Below, in pieces: positions 27,813-36,809 of a stretch of DNA of 64,000 nucleotides. This DNA comes from Chryseobacterium bernardetii. Its GTDB lineage: Bacteria > Bacteroidota > Bacteroidia > Flavobacteriales > Weeksellaceae. Every line of letters starts with the position of its first letter. Position 1 is the first letter of the stretch. Under the pieces are notes generated by a model that ran no database searches, was not told the origin of the DNA, and saw nothing but the letters and a program-made list of their open reading frames with translations. A program made the position numbers and the translations under genes. The stretch spans positions 1,178,001 through 1,242,000 of the forward strand of contig NZ_CP033932.1 of assembly GCF_003815975.1 (NCBI RefSeq), read 5' to 3'.

Positions 27813-28924
27813 TGAAGAAAAAAATCATCATATCCGCCTTCAGTAATTTGTATACAGACCAGCGTATTGAAAAGATATGCCGTACTTTATATGAAAATGG
27901 CTATGAAATTGATTTGATAGGAAATGACTGGAATGGAGCGGAAGAAATACAGCGCCCATATTCATTCTCACGTATCCATCTGGCCTCAAAAAGTCTGAAG
28001 ACAGCTTATCTTGAATTTAACTGGAAGCTGTACCACATACTTAAAAAAAAAGCAGATCAGAATACAATTCTTCATGCCAATGATATTGACGCGTTATACC
28101 CTAATTATCTTATTGCGCGGAAACTGAATATTCCATTGGTTTTTGACAGCCATGAAATTTTTTCGGAAATGCCTGCTGTTCAGGGTAAAATGTCACAAAA
28201 GCTGTGGCGGTATGTTGAAAAGACTGTTATTCCAAACCTAAAATGGATGATTACCGCAAGTGGAAGCTATGGAAAATGGTTTGAAAAAAAATATGGCATA
28301 GATCCGGTAATTGTTCAAAATGCTCCGAGAGAGATAGGTTTTACTGATGATCTTCCTGAAAATAATCCTAAAATACTTTTATACCAAGGTGCTGTCAATC
28401 CTTTCAGGGGAATTGATAAAGTAATCCTTGCCATGCATTATCTGGATCATGTACAGTTGAAAATTGCAGGCGATGGTCCAAGAAAAAAAGAATATGAAGA
28501 GCTTGTGATAAGGGAGAAGCTTGAGCATAAAGTTCAGTTCCTGGGAAAATTAAAGCCTGAAGATTTAAGAAAGGTAACATTAACTGCCGACTGTGGGATG
28601 AGCATTGAAGAAAATGGAGGAGAAAGCTACCTGTATTCTTTACCTAATAAAGTTTTGGATTGTATTCAGGCCAGGGTTCCTTTAATCCTTTCCAATCTTC
28701 CCGAACTTAAGAATATTAAAGATCAGTTTGATGTTGGTGAACTAATCAAAGATCACCAGCCGGAAAATATTGCCGCAGCTGTAAACAAAGTATTGGCAAA
28801 AGGAAGGGGTAATTATCAGCTGGAGTTGGAAAAGGCAGCTAAGGTGCTTCGCTGGGAAAATGAAGAAATAAAGTTATTGCAGGTTTTTCGGAAGGCTTCT
28901 AATGCATCAGGCTTTAAGGGATAG
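27812..28924 (+). CDS. Family 4 glycosyltransferase
   Basis: Retaining GT-B glycosyltransferase, probably working on cell-surface polysaccharide. The 370-residue product starts MKKKIIISAFSNLYTDQRIEKI. Marks include LHANDIDALYPNYLIARK, a nucleotide-sugar-binding C-terminal half with LLYQGAVNPFRGIDKVI and KIAGDGPRKKEYEEL, and GGESYLYSLPNKVLDCI in place of the usual E-x7-E region. The start overlaps the preceding stop by one base. The region continues with sufE and two further transferases. Confidence 0.85.
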   Translation: MKKKIIISAFSNLYTDQRIEKICRTLYENGYEIDLIGNDWNGAEEIQRPYSFSRIHLASKSLKTAYLEFNWKLYHILKKKADQNTILHANDIDALYPNYLIARKLNIPLVFDSHEIFSEMPAVQGKMSQKLWRYVEKTVIPNLKWMITASGSYGKWFEKKYGIDPVIVQNAPREIGFTDDLPENNPKILLYQGAVNPFRGIDKVILAMHYLDHVQLKIAGDGPRKKEYEELVIREKLEHKVQFLGKLKPEDLRKVTLTADCGMSIEENGGESYLYSLPNKVLDCIQARVPLILSNLPELKNIKDQFDVGELIKDHQPENIAAAVNKVLAKGRGNYQLELEKAAKVLRWENEEIKLLQVFRKASNASGFKG

Positions 28925-28993
28925 ACTGTTTCATGATATAATATTCAGAAAATGACTTATGGTTTACGGCTTTAGGTCTAATGCATAATTTAC

Positions 28994-29001
28994 TATCTTT
29001 G
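28994..29001 (+). promoter_or_regulatory. Promoter -7 element of sufE
   Basis: TATCTTTG matches TAnnTTTG and ends 19 bases before the sufE ATG at 29021. Confidence 0.55.
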
Positions 29002-29020
29002 CACAAGAAATTTGATTAAA

Positions 29021-29440
29021 ATGACCATTAAGGAAAAACAGCAGGAAATAATTGACGAATTTGCTTTTCTTGACGACTGGGAGCAGAAGTATGAGTATAT
29101 TATTGATCTTGGAAAAGAACTGAAAGGACTTCCGGACGATAAGAAGACAGAGGAAAATCTCATAAAAGGCTGCCAGAGTAAGGTTTGGATAGATGCTGAA
29201 TTTAAAGATGGTAAACTTTTCTTTAATGCAGATTCAGACGGAATTTTACCAAAAGGTATTGTTTCTCTTCTGGTGAGCATTTACAGTGGGCATTCTACCC
29301 AGGAAATCTTAGATTCTGATTTTGAATTCATTTCAGAGATCGGACTGCAGGAATTTCTTTCCCCATCCAGGGCTAATGGATTGATGGCCATGACTAAACA
29401 GATCAAATTTTACGCAGTAGCTTACCAGCTGAAATCATAA
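29021..29440 (+). CDS. sufE: Fe-S sulfur acceptor SufE
   Basis: Accepts persulfide sulfur from the cysteine desulfurase SufS for Fe-S cluster assembly. The 139-residue product fits SufE: FLDDWEQKYEYIIDLGKEL, LIKGCQSKVWI with the acceptor Cys near residue 50, and GLMAMTKQIKFYA near the end. The ATG at 29021 is preferred to an upstream TTG (29012) because of the promoter spacing. It has its own promoter but ends 2 bases before a glycosyltransferase, so the two may be co-transcribed. The other suf genes are not in the window. Confidence 0.93.
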   Translation: MTIKEKQQEIIDEFAFLDDWEQKYEYIIDLGKELKGLPDDKKTEENLIKGCQSKVWIDAEFKDGKLFFNADSDGILPKGIVSLLVSIYSGHSTQEILDSDFEFISEIGLQEFLSPSRANGLMAMTKQIKFYAVAYQLKS

Positions 29441-29442
29441 TC

Positions 29443-30408
29443 GTGACCAGAATTTTAGCATATCGTTTTTCTGCATTTGGAGATGTTGCCATGACAGTTC
29501 CTGTTTTTAAGGAATTTTTAGAACAAAATCCAGGTGTAGAGATCGTCATGGTTTCCAGAAAGAATTTTGAAGCTTTGTTTGCAGGTATTCCTAATGTTAT
29601 ATTTAAAGGAATTAATGTTGATGACTATAAAGGCTTTTTTGGGCTGAGAAAATTGGGCGATGAGTTAATTAAAGAATTCAAACCGGACTATATTGCCAAT
29701 CTTCATGATGTGATCAGAACCAAGATTCTGGATAGGATTTATAGAAGAAAAGGGCTGAAGGTCTTCAAAATAGATAAAGGAAAAGAAGAAAAAGAACATC
29801 TTACCGATGTCTGGAATCTGAATAAGGTTCAATTGAAGAAAACAGTTGAACGGTATGCAGATGTTTTCCGGGAAATGGGCTTTAAAGTGGAGCTTTCACA
29901 AAAACTCAGACCGGTTTCTGAGCATAAATCAGGAATTGGTTTTGCGCCTTTCGCACAGCACAAAGGAAAGATGCTTCCGCTGGAGAAATCATTTGAACTG
30001 GCAAGGCTGTTGGCTCAAAAACATACAGTATACTTCTTTGGAGGCGGGAAAAAGGAAACAGAAACCCTTGAATCCTGGGAAAGTAAAATCCCTAATACCA
30101 AAAGTCTTTCCGGAAAATTAAGCCTTACAGAAGAACTTCAGAAGATCTCAGAACTGGAGGTCATGATTTCTATGGACTCCGCCAATATGCATTTGGCAAG
30201 CCTTATGGGAACCCGATGTGTTTCTATCTGGTGTGAAACGCATCCTTACGCTGGTTTTTTAGGATTCGGGCAGAGTGAAGAGGATGTGGTGCAGGTAAAA
30301 GATCTTTCCTGCAGGCCGTGTTCAGTTTTTGGGGATAAAGAATGTTACAGAGGAGACTGGGCTTGTCTTGAAGAGTTTACTATTCAGAAGGTTATTGAGA
30401 AAATCTGA
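29443..30408 (+). CDS. Family 9 (heptosyltransferase-type) glycosyltransferase
   Basis: A 321-residue protein of the ADP-heptose:LPS heptosyltransferase family (GT9, GT-B fold), probably adding a sugar to the LPS core. The N-terminus RILAYRFSAFGDVAMTVPVF is characteristic. The C-terminal half has IGFAPFAQHKGKMLPL, then ISMDSANMHLASLMGTRCVSIW, the nucleotide-sugar site. Late Cys (CRPCSVFGDKECYRG, CLEE) are typical. The start is a GTG 2 bases after the sufE stop; no better start is seen. Confidence 0.88.
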   Translation: MTRILAYRFSAFGDVAMTVPVFKEFLEQNPGVEIVMVSRKNFEALFAGIPNVIFKGINVDDYKGFFGLRKLGDELIKEFKPDYIANLHDVIRTKILDRIYRRKGLKVFKIDKGKEEKEHLTDVWNLNKVQLKKTVERYADVFREMGFKVELSQKLRPVSEHKSGIGFAPFAQHKGKMLPLEKSFELARLLAQKHTVYFFGGGKKETETLESWESKIPNTKSLSGKLSLTEELQKISELEVMISMDSANMHLASLMGTRCVSIWCETHPYAGFLGFGQSEEDVVQVKDLSCRPCSVFGDKECYRGDWACLEEFTIQKVIEKI

Positions 30409-30412
30409 CATC

Positions 30413-31297
30413 ATGAAACTTTCAATCTGCATTCCTGTCTATAATTTTGATGTCCGTGAATTGGTTTTTGATTTAAAAAAGGAAATTGACAGTCAGAAAA
30501 TTGATGCTGAAATTATATTGATAGATGATGCTTCTGATGCCGCTTTTAAATCAATTAACGAAGAACTTCAGGACCAGGTGGAAAAGCTGGTTTTCCTGAA
30601 TAAAAATATCGGACGTTCCAGGATTCGCAATCTTTTTCTACAATATTCTTTGGGGGAATATCTTTTATTCCTTGATTGCGACGTTAAAATTCCCGGAAAA
30701 AGATTTCTGTGGAATTACATATCTGAAATAAATAAACATCCGGATTTAGAACTTATTTACGGCAGTTTTACAATTGATCCCAAATATGCATCAACTCTCA
30801 GAAACAGGTATTCTGTGGAAAGAGAAATCTTTTCTGGCAACCGGTCTTATGATTTTGCACTATTTAAAACCGTGAATTTTATTATCTCAAAAAAAATTCT
30901 TGAAAAATTTCCTTTTGATGAAACGCTGACGGAATATGGATACGAAGATTTCGTTTTCGCCAAACTCCTGGAACAAAATGAAGTAAAATTCCTGGCAATG
31001 GCTAACCCTGTTATTCATATTGATGATACTAATAATGCCATTTTTCTGGGTAAAGCAGAAATAGGGATGGAGTCTTTATTCAGGCTTTCAAAAAATCCAA
31101 TAAACAAAGCCTTTATTAAAGATATTAAAGTGTATAAGGCTGCTGTAATATTGAAGCGGTTGGGGCTTATTCCTCTGTTTCTCTCTATTTACAAGATTTT
31201 GGAGGAAAAAATAAGAACTAATCTTCTTTCAGGAAATCCGAATATACGGTATTTTGATTTCTATAAATTGAATGTGTTGGCAAGAAAGATGAAATAA
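30413..31297 (+). CDS. Family 2 glycosyltransferase
   Basis: A 294-residue GT-A transferase beginning MKLSICIPVYNFDVRELV. The usual acidic motifs are IDDASD and FLDCDVKI (DxD type), and an ED motif appears in EYGYEDFVFAKLL. The C-terminus is basic and may contact the membrane. It starts 4 bases after the GT9 stop, so both are co-transcribed. The likely job is surface polysaccharide or LPS assembly; acceptor unknown. Confidence 0.87.
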   Translation: MKLSICIPVYNFDVRELVFDLKKEIDSQKIDAEIILIDDASDAAFKSINEELQDQVEKLVFLNKNIGRSRIRNLFLQYSLGEYLLFLDCDVKIPGKRFLWNYISEINKHPDLELIYGSFTIDPKYASTLRNRYSVEREIFSGNRSYDFALFKTVNFIISKKILEKFPFDETLTEYGYEDFVFAKLLEQNEVKFLAMANPVIHIDDTNNAIFLGKAEIGMESLFRLSKNPINKAFIKDIKVYKAAVILKRLGLIPLFLSIYKILEEKIRTNLLSGNPNIRYFDFYKLNVLARKMK

Positions 31298-31317
31298 ATT
31301 ACAGAAAATAATAAAAA

Positions 31318-31341
31318 AATCTCCCAGAAATCTGAGAGATT
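31318..31341 (-). terminator. Terminator of the tRNA-Val array
   Basis: Stem AATCTC-CAGA / TCTG-GAGATT with one internal mismatch, followed on the minus strand by a T run. It lies right after the last tRNA and could also end the plus-strand glycosyltransferase unit. Confidence 0.7.
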
Positions 31342-31344
31342 TTG

Positions 31345-31419
31345 TGGGTCCTAAGGGATTCGAACCCCTGACCCTCTGGGTGTAAACCAGATGCTCTGAA
31401 CCAACTGAGCTAAGAACCC
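31345..31419 (-). tRNA. tRNA-Val (TAC), copy 3 in transcription order
   Basis: A 75-nt cloverleaf. The acceptor stem GGGTTCT pairs with AGGACCC, the D arm has GCTCAGTTGGTTCAGAGC, the anticodon loop is TTTACAC giving anticodon TAC (reads GTA/GTG), and the T loop is TTCGAAT. CCA is not encoded. The outer T-stem pair is A-T here, against G-C in the other two copies. Confidence 0.96.
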
Positions 31420-31451
31420 GAATTTTTTTTAAAGGTTTCGTTTCCTTTCTG

Positions 31452-31526
31452 TGGGTCCTGAGGGATTCGAACCCCCGACCCTCTGGGTGTAAACCAGATG
31501 CTCTGAACCAACTGAGCTAAGAACCC
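31452..31526 (-). tRNA. tRNA-Val (TAC), copy 2
   Basis: Same 75-nt structure as its neighbours, anticodon TAC, no encoded CCA. The spacer to the next copy (GAATTTTTTTTAAAGG...) is almost identical, showing that the whole 107-108 bp unit was duplicated. Confidence 0.96.
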
Positions 31527-31559
31527 GAATTTTTTTTAAAGGTTTCGTTTCCTTTTCTG

Positions 31560-31634
31560 TGGGTCCTGAGGGATTCGAACCCCCGACCCTCTGGGTGTAA
31601 ACCAGATGCTCTGAACCAACTGAGCTAAGAACCC
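31560..31634 (-). tRNA. tRNA-Val (TAC), copy 1
   Basis: First gene of the array, 75 nt, identical to copy 2. Anticodon TAC, no encoded CCA. The promoter would lie in the short gap before folC's end. Confidence 0.96.
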
Positions 31635-31683
31635 TCTAGACTTTTTTGTTGTTTTCTCGTTTAGAGTGGTGCAAATATACAAC

Positions 31684-32928
31684 TTATTCTTTAAACTCTA
31701 AATTTTTTTCTAAAAAATCTCCAACAATGAAGTTGCTTCCGCCAATAAAAATCATTTCTTCACTTGTACATCGTTCTTTTGCAGATAGATACGCTTCCTG
31801 TACGGAATTAAAAATTTTATAAAAAATTTTCGCTTCCTGAAGAAGTTTTTCGTAATCTTCAGGGTGTCTTCCCCTGTTAATAGATGGTTTGGCAAAATAA
31901 AACTCAGAATTTTCAGGAAGTAAATTCATCACTTCATCTATTTTTTTATCATTTACAAATCCCAAAATGACATGCTTGCGCCTGTTAATAGAGTTTAATT
32001 GAGAAAAAACATACTCTAATCCTGCCTGATTATGCCCCGTATCACAGATCGTAAGCGGGTCTTTTGAGAACTCAAACCAACGTCCAATGAATCCTGTATT
32101 TTTGTGAACATTCAATAAACCATTCTCAACATTCTTATCTGTAATATTGATGCCTTGTTTTCTTAATTCCTCAATGATAGACAGAACCACACGGATGTTT
32201 TTTCTCTGATAATTTCCTTTCAGGTCAGAAGCAAGGTCAGTATGAAGAAGGGTAGCATCTATAAAAGAAGCCTCTTCCTTCATTGCTTTTTCTCTGATGA
32301 TTGCTTTTACAGCTTCATTTTCATCTCCCGAAATAATTGGAACACTCTTTTTAATGATTCCGGCTTTTTCTGCTGCAATTTCTTCAATCGTGTCCCCTAA
32401 TATATTCTGATGATCGAGCTGCACGTTTGTAATTGCAGAAGCCAGAGGCTTTATAATATTTGTAGAGTCCAGCCTTCCGCCTAATCCCACTTCAATAATG
32501 GCATAATCTACCTGCTGCTGATAAAAATATTCAAAAGCCATAATGGTGGTGAATTCAAAAAAAGATGGACGGATATCCTCCGGGATATTTTTAAGTTTTT
32601 GAATAAAATCAAAGACAAACTCTTTATGACAGTTTTTACCATTTACCTTAATACGTTCTGTAAAATCAATAAGGTGCGGGGAATTATATAAGCCTACTTT
32701 GTAACCTACCTCCTGAAGGACAGATGCCAGCATGTTGCTGGAAGATCCCTTTCCATTGGTACCTCCAATGTGGATACATTTTATTTTATCCTGAGGGTTC
32801 CCAAAGTAAGCACAAAGCTTTGTAATATTGTCAAGTCCCGGTTTATAAGCCTTCTGCCCATCTATCTGATAGTTGGGCATCTGCACGAAAAGCCAGTCGA
32901 TAGCTTCCTGATATTGTTCGTTTGTCAT
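31684..32928 (-). CDS. folC: Folylpolyglutamate / dihydrofolate synthase FolC
   Basis: ATP-dependent Mur-ligase-type enzyme that adds glutamate to dihydropteroate and folates. The 414-residue product has the P-loop GGTNGKGSSSNML near residue 54, YNSPHLIDFTERIKVNG (folate-binding loop), IIEVGLGGRLDSTN and a late DTGHN. All typical FolC marks are present. It is monocistronic, with the tRNA array downstream in the same direction. Confidence 0.94.
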   Translation of the reverse strand: MTNEQYQEAIDWLFVQMPNYQIDGQKAYKPGLDNITKLCAYFGNPQDKIKCIHIGGTNGKGSSSNMLASVLQEVGYKVGLYNSPHLIDFTERIKVNGKNCHKEFVFDFIQKLKNIPEDIRPSFFEFTTIMAFEYFYQQQVDYAIIEVGLGGRLDSTNIIKPLASAITNVQLDHQNILGDTIEEIAAEKAGIIKKSVPIISGDENEAVKAIIREKAMKEEASFIDATLLHTDLASDLKGNYQRKNIRVVLSIIEELRKQGINITDKNVENGLLNVHKNTGFIGRWFEFSKDPLTICDTGHNQAGLEYVFSQLNSINRRKHVILGFVNDKKIDEVMNLLPENSEFYFAKPSINRGRHPEDYEKLLQEAKIFYKIFNSVQEAYLSAKERCTSEEMIFIGGSNFIVGDFLEKNLEFKE

Positions 32929-33111
32929 GATACAAAATTCTCAAAAGTTTTATTAAAATGAAACTATTTTTTTCAATCTGTAACTTTTTTATATTTACTT
33001 CGTCTAATAGGGAAAAATCTTAATATGAAATCGCCATGATTGCAATCACAAATACTGATGACATCACACGATTCTATATGACCATTAAAAACAAATAAAC
33101 ATCTACATAAT

Positions 33112-34434
33112 ATGAAAAAAGTTTGGATTATCGTTTTTGGATTAGGTTCTCTGGGTTTAAGCGCTCAGAAGAAGTGGTCCTTAAAAGAATGTGTAAGCTA
33201 TGCAGTGGAGCATAATCTTCAGGTTATCCAAAATCAATATACCAAGCAGAACCAGGAATATAATCTTAAGGCTGCCAAAAAAGACTATTTACCTTCCGTA
33301 TCGGGAAGTATGATGAATGGAGTGAGTTTTGGACAGGGATCATTAGGAGCAGGAAGTTATAGAAACGACAGATTCAATAACAGTGTTGGAGTAAGTGCTG
33401 ATGTTTTGGTCTATAATAATGGAAGGCTGGAGAAGAATGTAAGAAAACTTCAGTTTGATGTAGAAGCCAGCCAATATGATATTGAAGCCATCAAAAATGA
33501 TATTTCTGTACAAATTGCTCAGCAATATTTAACAGCTTTATTGAATAAAGAAATTGTAAAAATTTCCCAAAGTGCTGTAGAAAATGCTAAAAAGCAATAT
33601 GACAGAGCCAAAATAACCACTCAGGTTGGGACTACTGCCCAAACGGTTTTAGCGGAAGCAGAAGCTGCCCTGGCGAGAGAAAAACAAAATCTTAAAACAG
33701 CTGAGGTTAATGTAGGGAGAGCTCTGTTTGCAATCGCACAGCTTTTACAGCTTTCAGATTATAAAGATTTTGATGTGGAAAATGTAGATGTTCCTGAAGC
33801 ACTGGATTCCCAGTTGGTAACTGCTGATGAGGTCCTTACAAAAGCCTATGATGTACAGCCTCAGATAAAAGCAGCCGAAAGCAGGATAAGATCTGCCGAA
33901 GCACAGACTGAAGTGAGCAAAACAGCATTCTGGCCTACATTAACTGCCAGTGCCGGTCTTAATACGTTCTATAATAAATCATTTAATGTTCCTCCTGGAG
34001 TTGTACAGGGAACTTTTTTTGAGCAATATAAAGATCAGTTTGGACAGAATGTGGGGTTGTCACTTAATATTCCTATCTTTAATAAAGGGAAAACAAAACT
34101 ACAGGTTGAGCAGTCTAAATTAAATGAAAGTGTTAGCAAAATCAGCCTTGAACAACAAAAGCAGGCTGTAAGACAGAATATACAGAAAGCTCAGTTTGAT
34201 GCTGATGCCAATTATGAGTCATACCTTGCTGCATTGGAAGCAGAAAAAAGCTCCAAGCTGGCACTTGATTTTGCAGATAAAAGCTATGCTGCAGGAAAAA
34301 CAACTATTTATGATGTTAATGTTGCAAGAAATAATTATGCAAATGCACAGGGATCAGTAGCGCAGGCGAAATATAATTATCTTTTCAGTCTTAAACTATT
34401 GAATTTCTATGCAGGAATTCCACTAAGTTTATAA
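33112..34434 (+). CDS. TolC-family outer-membrane efflux protein
   Basis: A 440-residue outer-membrane channel of the TolC/OEP family, the exit duct of tripartite efflux or type I secretion. Signal peptide MKKVWIIVFGLGSLGLSAQ precedes two OEP repeats with long helices (about 180-220 and 340-400) and YEAxxAE-like segments (YESYLAALEAEKSSKLAL, YAAGKTTIYDVNVARNNY). The usual RND pump and membrane-fusion genes are absent nearby; SprT and a guanylyltransferase follow instead. Substrate unknown. Confidence 0.9.
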   Translation: MKKVWIIVFGLGSLGLSAQKKWSLKECVSYAVEHNLQVIQNQYTKQNQEYNLKAAKKDYLPSVSGSMMNGVSFGQGSLGAGSYRNDRFNNSVGVSADVLVYNNGRLEKNVRKLQFDVEASQYDIEAIKNDISVQIAQQYLTALLNKEIVKISQSAVENAKKQYDRAKITTQVGTTAQTVLAEAEAALAREKQNLKTAEVNVGRALFAIAQLLQLSDYKDFDVENVDVPEALDSQLVTADEVLTKAYDVQPQIKAAESRIRSAEAQTEVSKTAFWPTLTASAGLNTFYNKSFNVPPGVVQGTFFEQYKDQFGQNVGLSLNIPIFNKGKTKLQVEQSKLNESVSKISLEQQKQAVRQNIQKAQFDADANYESYLAALEAEKSSKLALDFADKSYAAGKTTIYDVNVARNNYANAQGSVAQAKYNYLFSLKLLNFYAGIPLSL

Positions 34435-34435
34435 A

Positions 34436-35026
34436 ATGTCTATCCAATCGTTAGAAAAATATCTACCACAAAACACACTTAAGTATTTAAAAATTTGGTT
34501 TTCAGATTATTATATTCATATAAAAGTCACGCGAAACAGAAATTCTAAACTGGGAGATTACAGAAAACTTCCGGACAACTCCCATGAAATTACGGTAAAC
34601 TCTACGCTTACCCCACAACTTTTTTTCTTTGTGCTTACTCATGAGCTGGCCCATATGATTGCTTTTGAAAAATATGGAAGAAGAATCTCTCCCCATGGCA
34701 ATGAATGGAAAGAAACTTTTAGAAATATGCTGCTTGAAAGCCTTGAAATTTATGATGAAGATCTGAAGCCCATCATTGTAAAATTTTCAAAGTCACCAAA
34801 GGCAAATTTTATGGCGAGCCCTGATCTTGTAAGATATTTTCATACTGAAAAGCAGGATGATAGGCTCTATTTTATCGAACAGCTTCAAAAAGGAGAATTT
34901 TTTATATATCGTAACGAAAAGTATTTGTTGGAGGGTCTGATTAAAAAAAACTATCTTTGTAAGAACCTGGCTACTGGAAGGAAGTATTCTTTCAAACCTT
35001 TAGCGAGGGTAGAAAAATGTAGCTAA
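34436..35026 (+). CDS. SprT-like zinc metalloprotein
   Basis: A 196-residue protein of the SprT/Spartan-like group. The zinc motif HELAHMIAF (HExxH) sits near residue 69, with a third ligand likely in SPHGNEW. Late Cys residues (CKNL, EKCS) are few and do not make a clear zinc ribbon. Some relatives cleave DNA-protein crosslinks; bacterial SprT function is not settled. It starts 1 base after the TolC stop and ends 2 bases before manC-like, so it is in an operon. Confidence 0.85.
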   Translation: MSIQSLEKYLPQNTLKYLKIWFSDYYIHIKVTRNRNSKLGDYRKLPDNSHEITVNSTLTPQLFFFVLTHELAHMIAFEKYGRRISPHGNEWKETFRNMLLESLEIYDEDLKPIIVKFSKSPKANFMASPDLVRYFHTEKQDDRLYFIEQLQKGEFFIYRNEKYLLEGLIKKNYLCKNLATGRKYSFKPLARVEKCS

Positions 35027-35028
35027 GA

Positions 35029-36111
35029 ATGTTAAAGTCAGATAGATATTGCGTAATAATGGCAGGAGGAATCGGAAGCAGATTCTGGCCTATGAGTACA
35101 CAGAAATTTCCAAAACAATTTCAGGATATTTTAGGAACTGGGCGTACCATGATTCAGCAAACTTATGATAGAATCAGTAAGATAATCCCAAAAGAACATA
35201 TATTCGTTATTACGAACAAAGAATATGTTGCACTTTCCCATCAGCAACTTCCGGAAATACCTGAAGAAAATATCGTAGGGGAACCTCTGATGAAAAATAC
35301 AGCAGCCTGTAACCTTTACATGGCCAATAAAATTGCTGAAATTAATCCAAATGCAACCATGATTGTTCTTCCTGCAGATCATCTGATCCTGAAAGAAGAT
35401 GTTTTTCTGGAAAAAGTAATGCTGGCATTTGATCTGGCTTCCAAACATGACTATCTGGTAACATTAGGAATTACCCCTACAAGACCTGATACGGGCTATG
35501 GATACATTCAGTTTGTGGAAAAGAAAAACTCAGAATATTTCAAAGTAAAAATATTTACTGAAAAACCGATTCTCGAAATTGCTCAAAGCTTTCTCGAAAG
35601 TGGTGATTTCCTTTGGAATGCTGGAATATTTATTTGGAATATCAAAAGTATTCAGCATGCTTTTGAAATGTATCTCCCTGAAATGACACAGCACTTTATG
35701 GCTTGCGAATATAATTCTGAAAAAGAAAACAGCTGTATAGAGACCATTTATCCTAAGGTTCAGAAAATTTCCATCGATAACGGGATTTTAGAGAAGGCTA
35801 AGAATGTATATGTTATACCATCAGATCTAGGCTGGAGTGACCTGGGAACATGGACTTCAGTGTATGAAAATACAGAAAAAGATAAGGATGGAAATGCGGT
35901 GAAGCTGAAACATTTACTTGCTTATAACTCAAAAGGAAACATTATCCGTTTAAAAAATAATAATAAAGCCGTCATTATTGATGGTCTTGAAAACTATATT
36001 GTGGTAGATACTGATAAAGCGCTTCTTATTTGCCCAAGGGATAATGACCAATTAATCAAGGATTATGTTCTTGATCTGAAAAATTTCAAGAAGGGAGATA
36101 AATTTATGTAG
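35029..36111 (+). CDS. Mannose-1-phosphate guanylyltransferase
   Basis: Makes GDP-mannose from mannose-1-phosphate and GTP for glycan synthesis. The 360-residue product has the nucleotidyltransferase signature MAGGIGSRFWPMSTQKFPKQF at residues 11-31, then PADHLI, TRPDTGYGYI, FTEKP, LWNAGIF and DLGWSDLGTW. It has only the transferase domain plus a short beta-helix, with no cupin isomerase domain of bifunctional ManC/AlgA. It is the third gene of a close-packed run with tolC and sprT-like. Confidence 0.93.
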   Translation: MLKSDRYCVIMAGGIGSRFWPMSTQKFPKQFQDILGTGRTMIQQTYDRISKIIPKEHIFVITNKEYVALSHQQLPEIPEENIVGEPLMKNTAACNLYMANKIAEINPNATMIVLPADHLILKEDVFLEKVMLAFDLASKHDYLVTLGITPTRPDTGYGYIQFVEKKNSEYFKVKIFTEKPILEIAQSFLESGDFLWNAGIFIWNIKSIQHAFEMYLPEMTQHFMACEYNSEKENSCIETIYPKVQKISIDNGILEKAKNVYVIPSDLGWSDLGTWTSVYENTEKDKDGNAVKLKHLLAYNSKGNIIRLKNNNKAVIIDGLENYIVVDTDKALLICPRDNDQLIKDYVLDLKNFKKGDKFM

Positions 36112-36143
36112 TATTTGGTATCTTTTATGCTTATTTTTAGGCT

Positions 36144-36809
36144 ATGATTAAATTTGCACTCCGATTTACGACCCTGATACTTTTACTTTTTACTATCCTT
36201 GGATATGCTCAGGACAAGAAAAAGTTTTCGAGTATCCCTAATATATTACAGAGAATAGAACCTGGCGCTAATGTAGATTCATGGGTATTGGTATATAATA
36301 ACTACGGAAAAGGAGAGGAGATCAAAATATCTGGTGGTAAGATAAACTATACACCTCAGTTCTCCGGATTTAATCTGTTCCCCAGTGAAGACAGTTTTTA
36401 TTATATTGCTTATTCTTCAGGAGGGAAAATTAATTACATTCTTGATACGGAAGCCTTGAAGACTTTTGTGGGAAAGATAGACAATGCTCAGGAAGCAGCA
36501 ATAATATTGGCTGCTGATGGTTATATGGTGGATGAAGAATTTAAGGATCTAGCAGGGAATTATCATGAAGATCAAAAGAACTATTATCTGGATCTTGGAA
36601 AACTGACTTCACAGGAATGTCCTTATCAGAAAACACACTATACATTAACGGTAAATAAGGCAACCGGCCTTGTAACAAATGTAAAGGATAACGGAACCTA
36701 TATTGAACTCTACAATAAAAAATGTGCTAATAACCCAAGACTTTTAAAAGTCGAGAAAAAAGAAGAACCAAAGAAAGATGAATCCTCCAAAACATCCAAG
36801 CGCAGATAA
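36144..36809 (+). CDS. Exported protein of unknown function
   Basis: A 221-residue protein with a signal peptide (ends LGYAQ). The mature part is mixed alpha/beta with two Cys (QECPYQK, KKCANNP) that could pair, and a Lys/Glu-rich tail (KKEEPKKDESSKTSKRR). I recognise no family. It follows the guanylyltransferase by 32 bases. Its last 32 bases overlap the next gene in another frame. Confidence 0.65.
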   Translation: MIKFALRFTTLILLLFTILGYAQDKKKFSSIPNILQRIEPGANVDSWVLVYNNYGKGEEIKISGGKINYTPQFSGFNLFPSEDSFYYIAYSSGGKINYILDTEALKTFVGKIDNAQEAAIILAADGYMVDEEFKDLAGNYHEDQKNYYLDLGKLTSQECPYQKTHYTLTVNKATGLVTNVKDNGTYIELYNKKCANNPRLLKVEKKEEPKKDESSKTSKRR

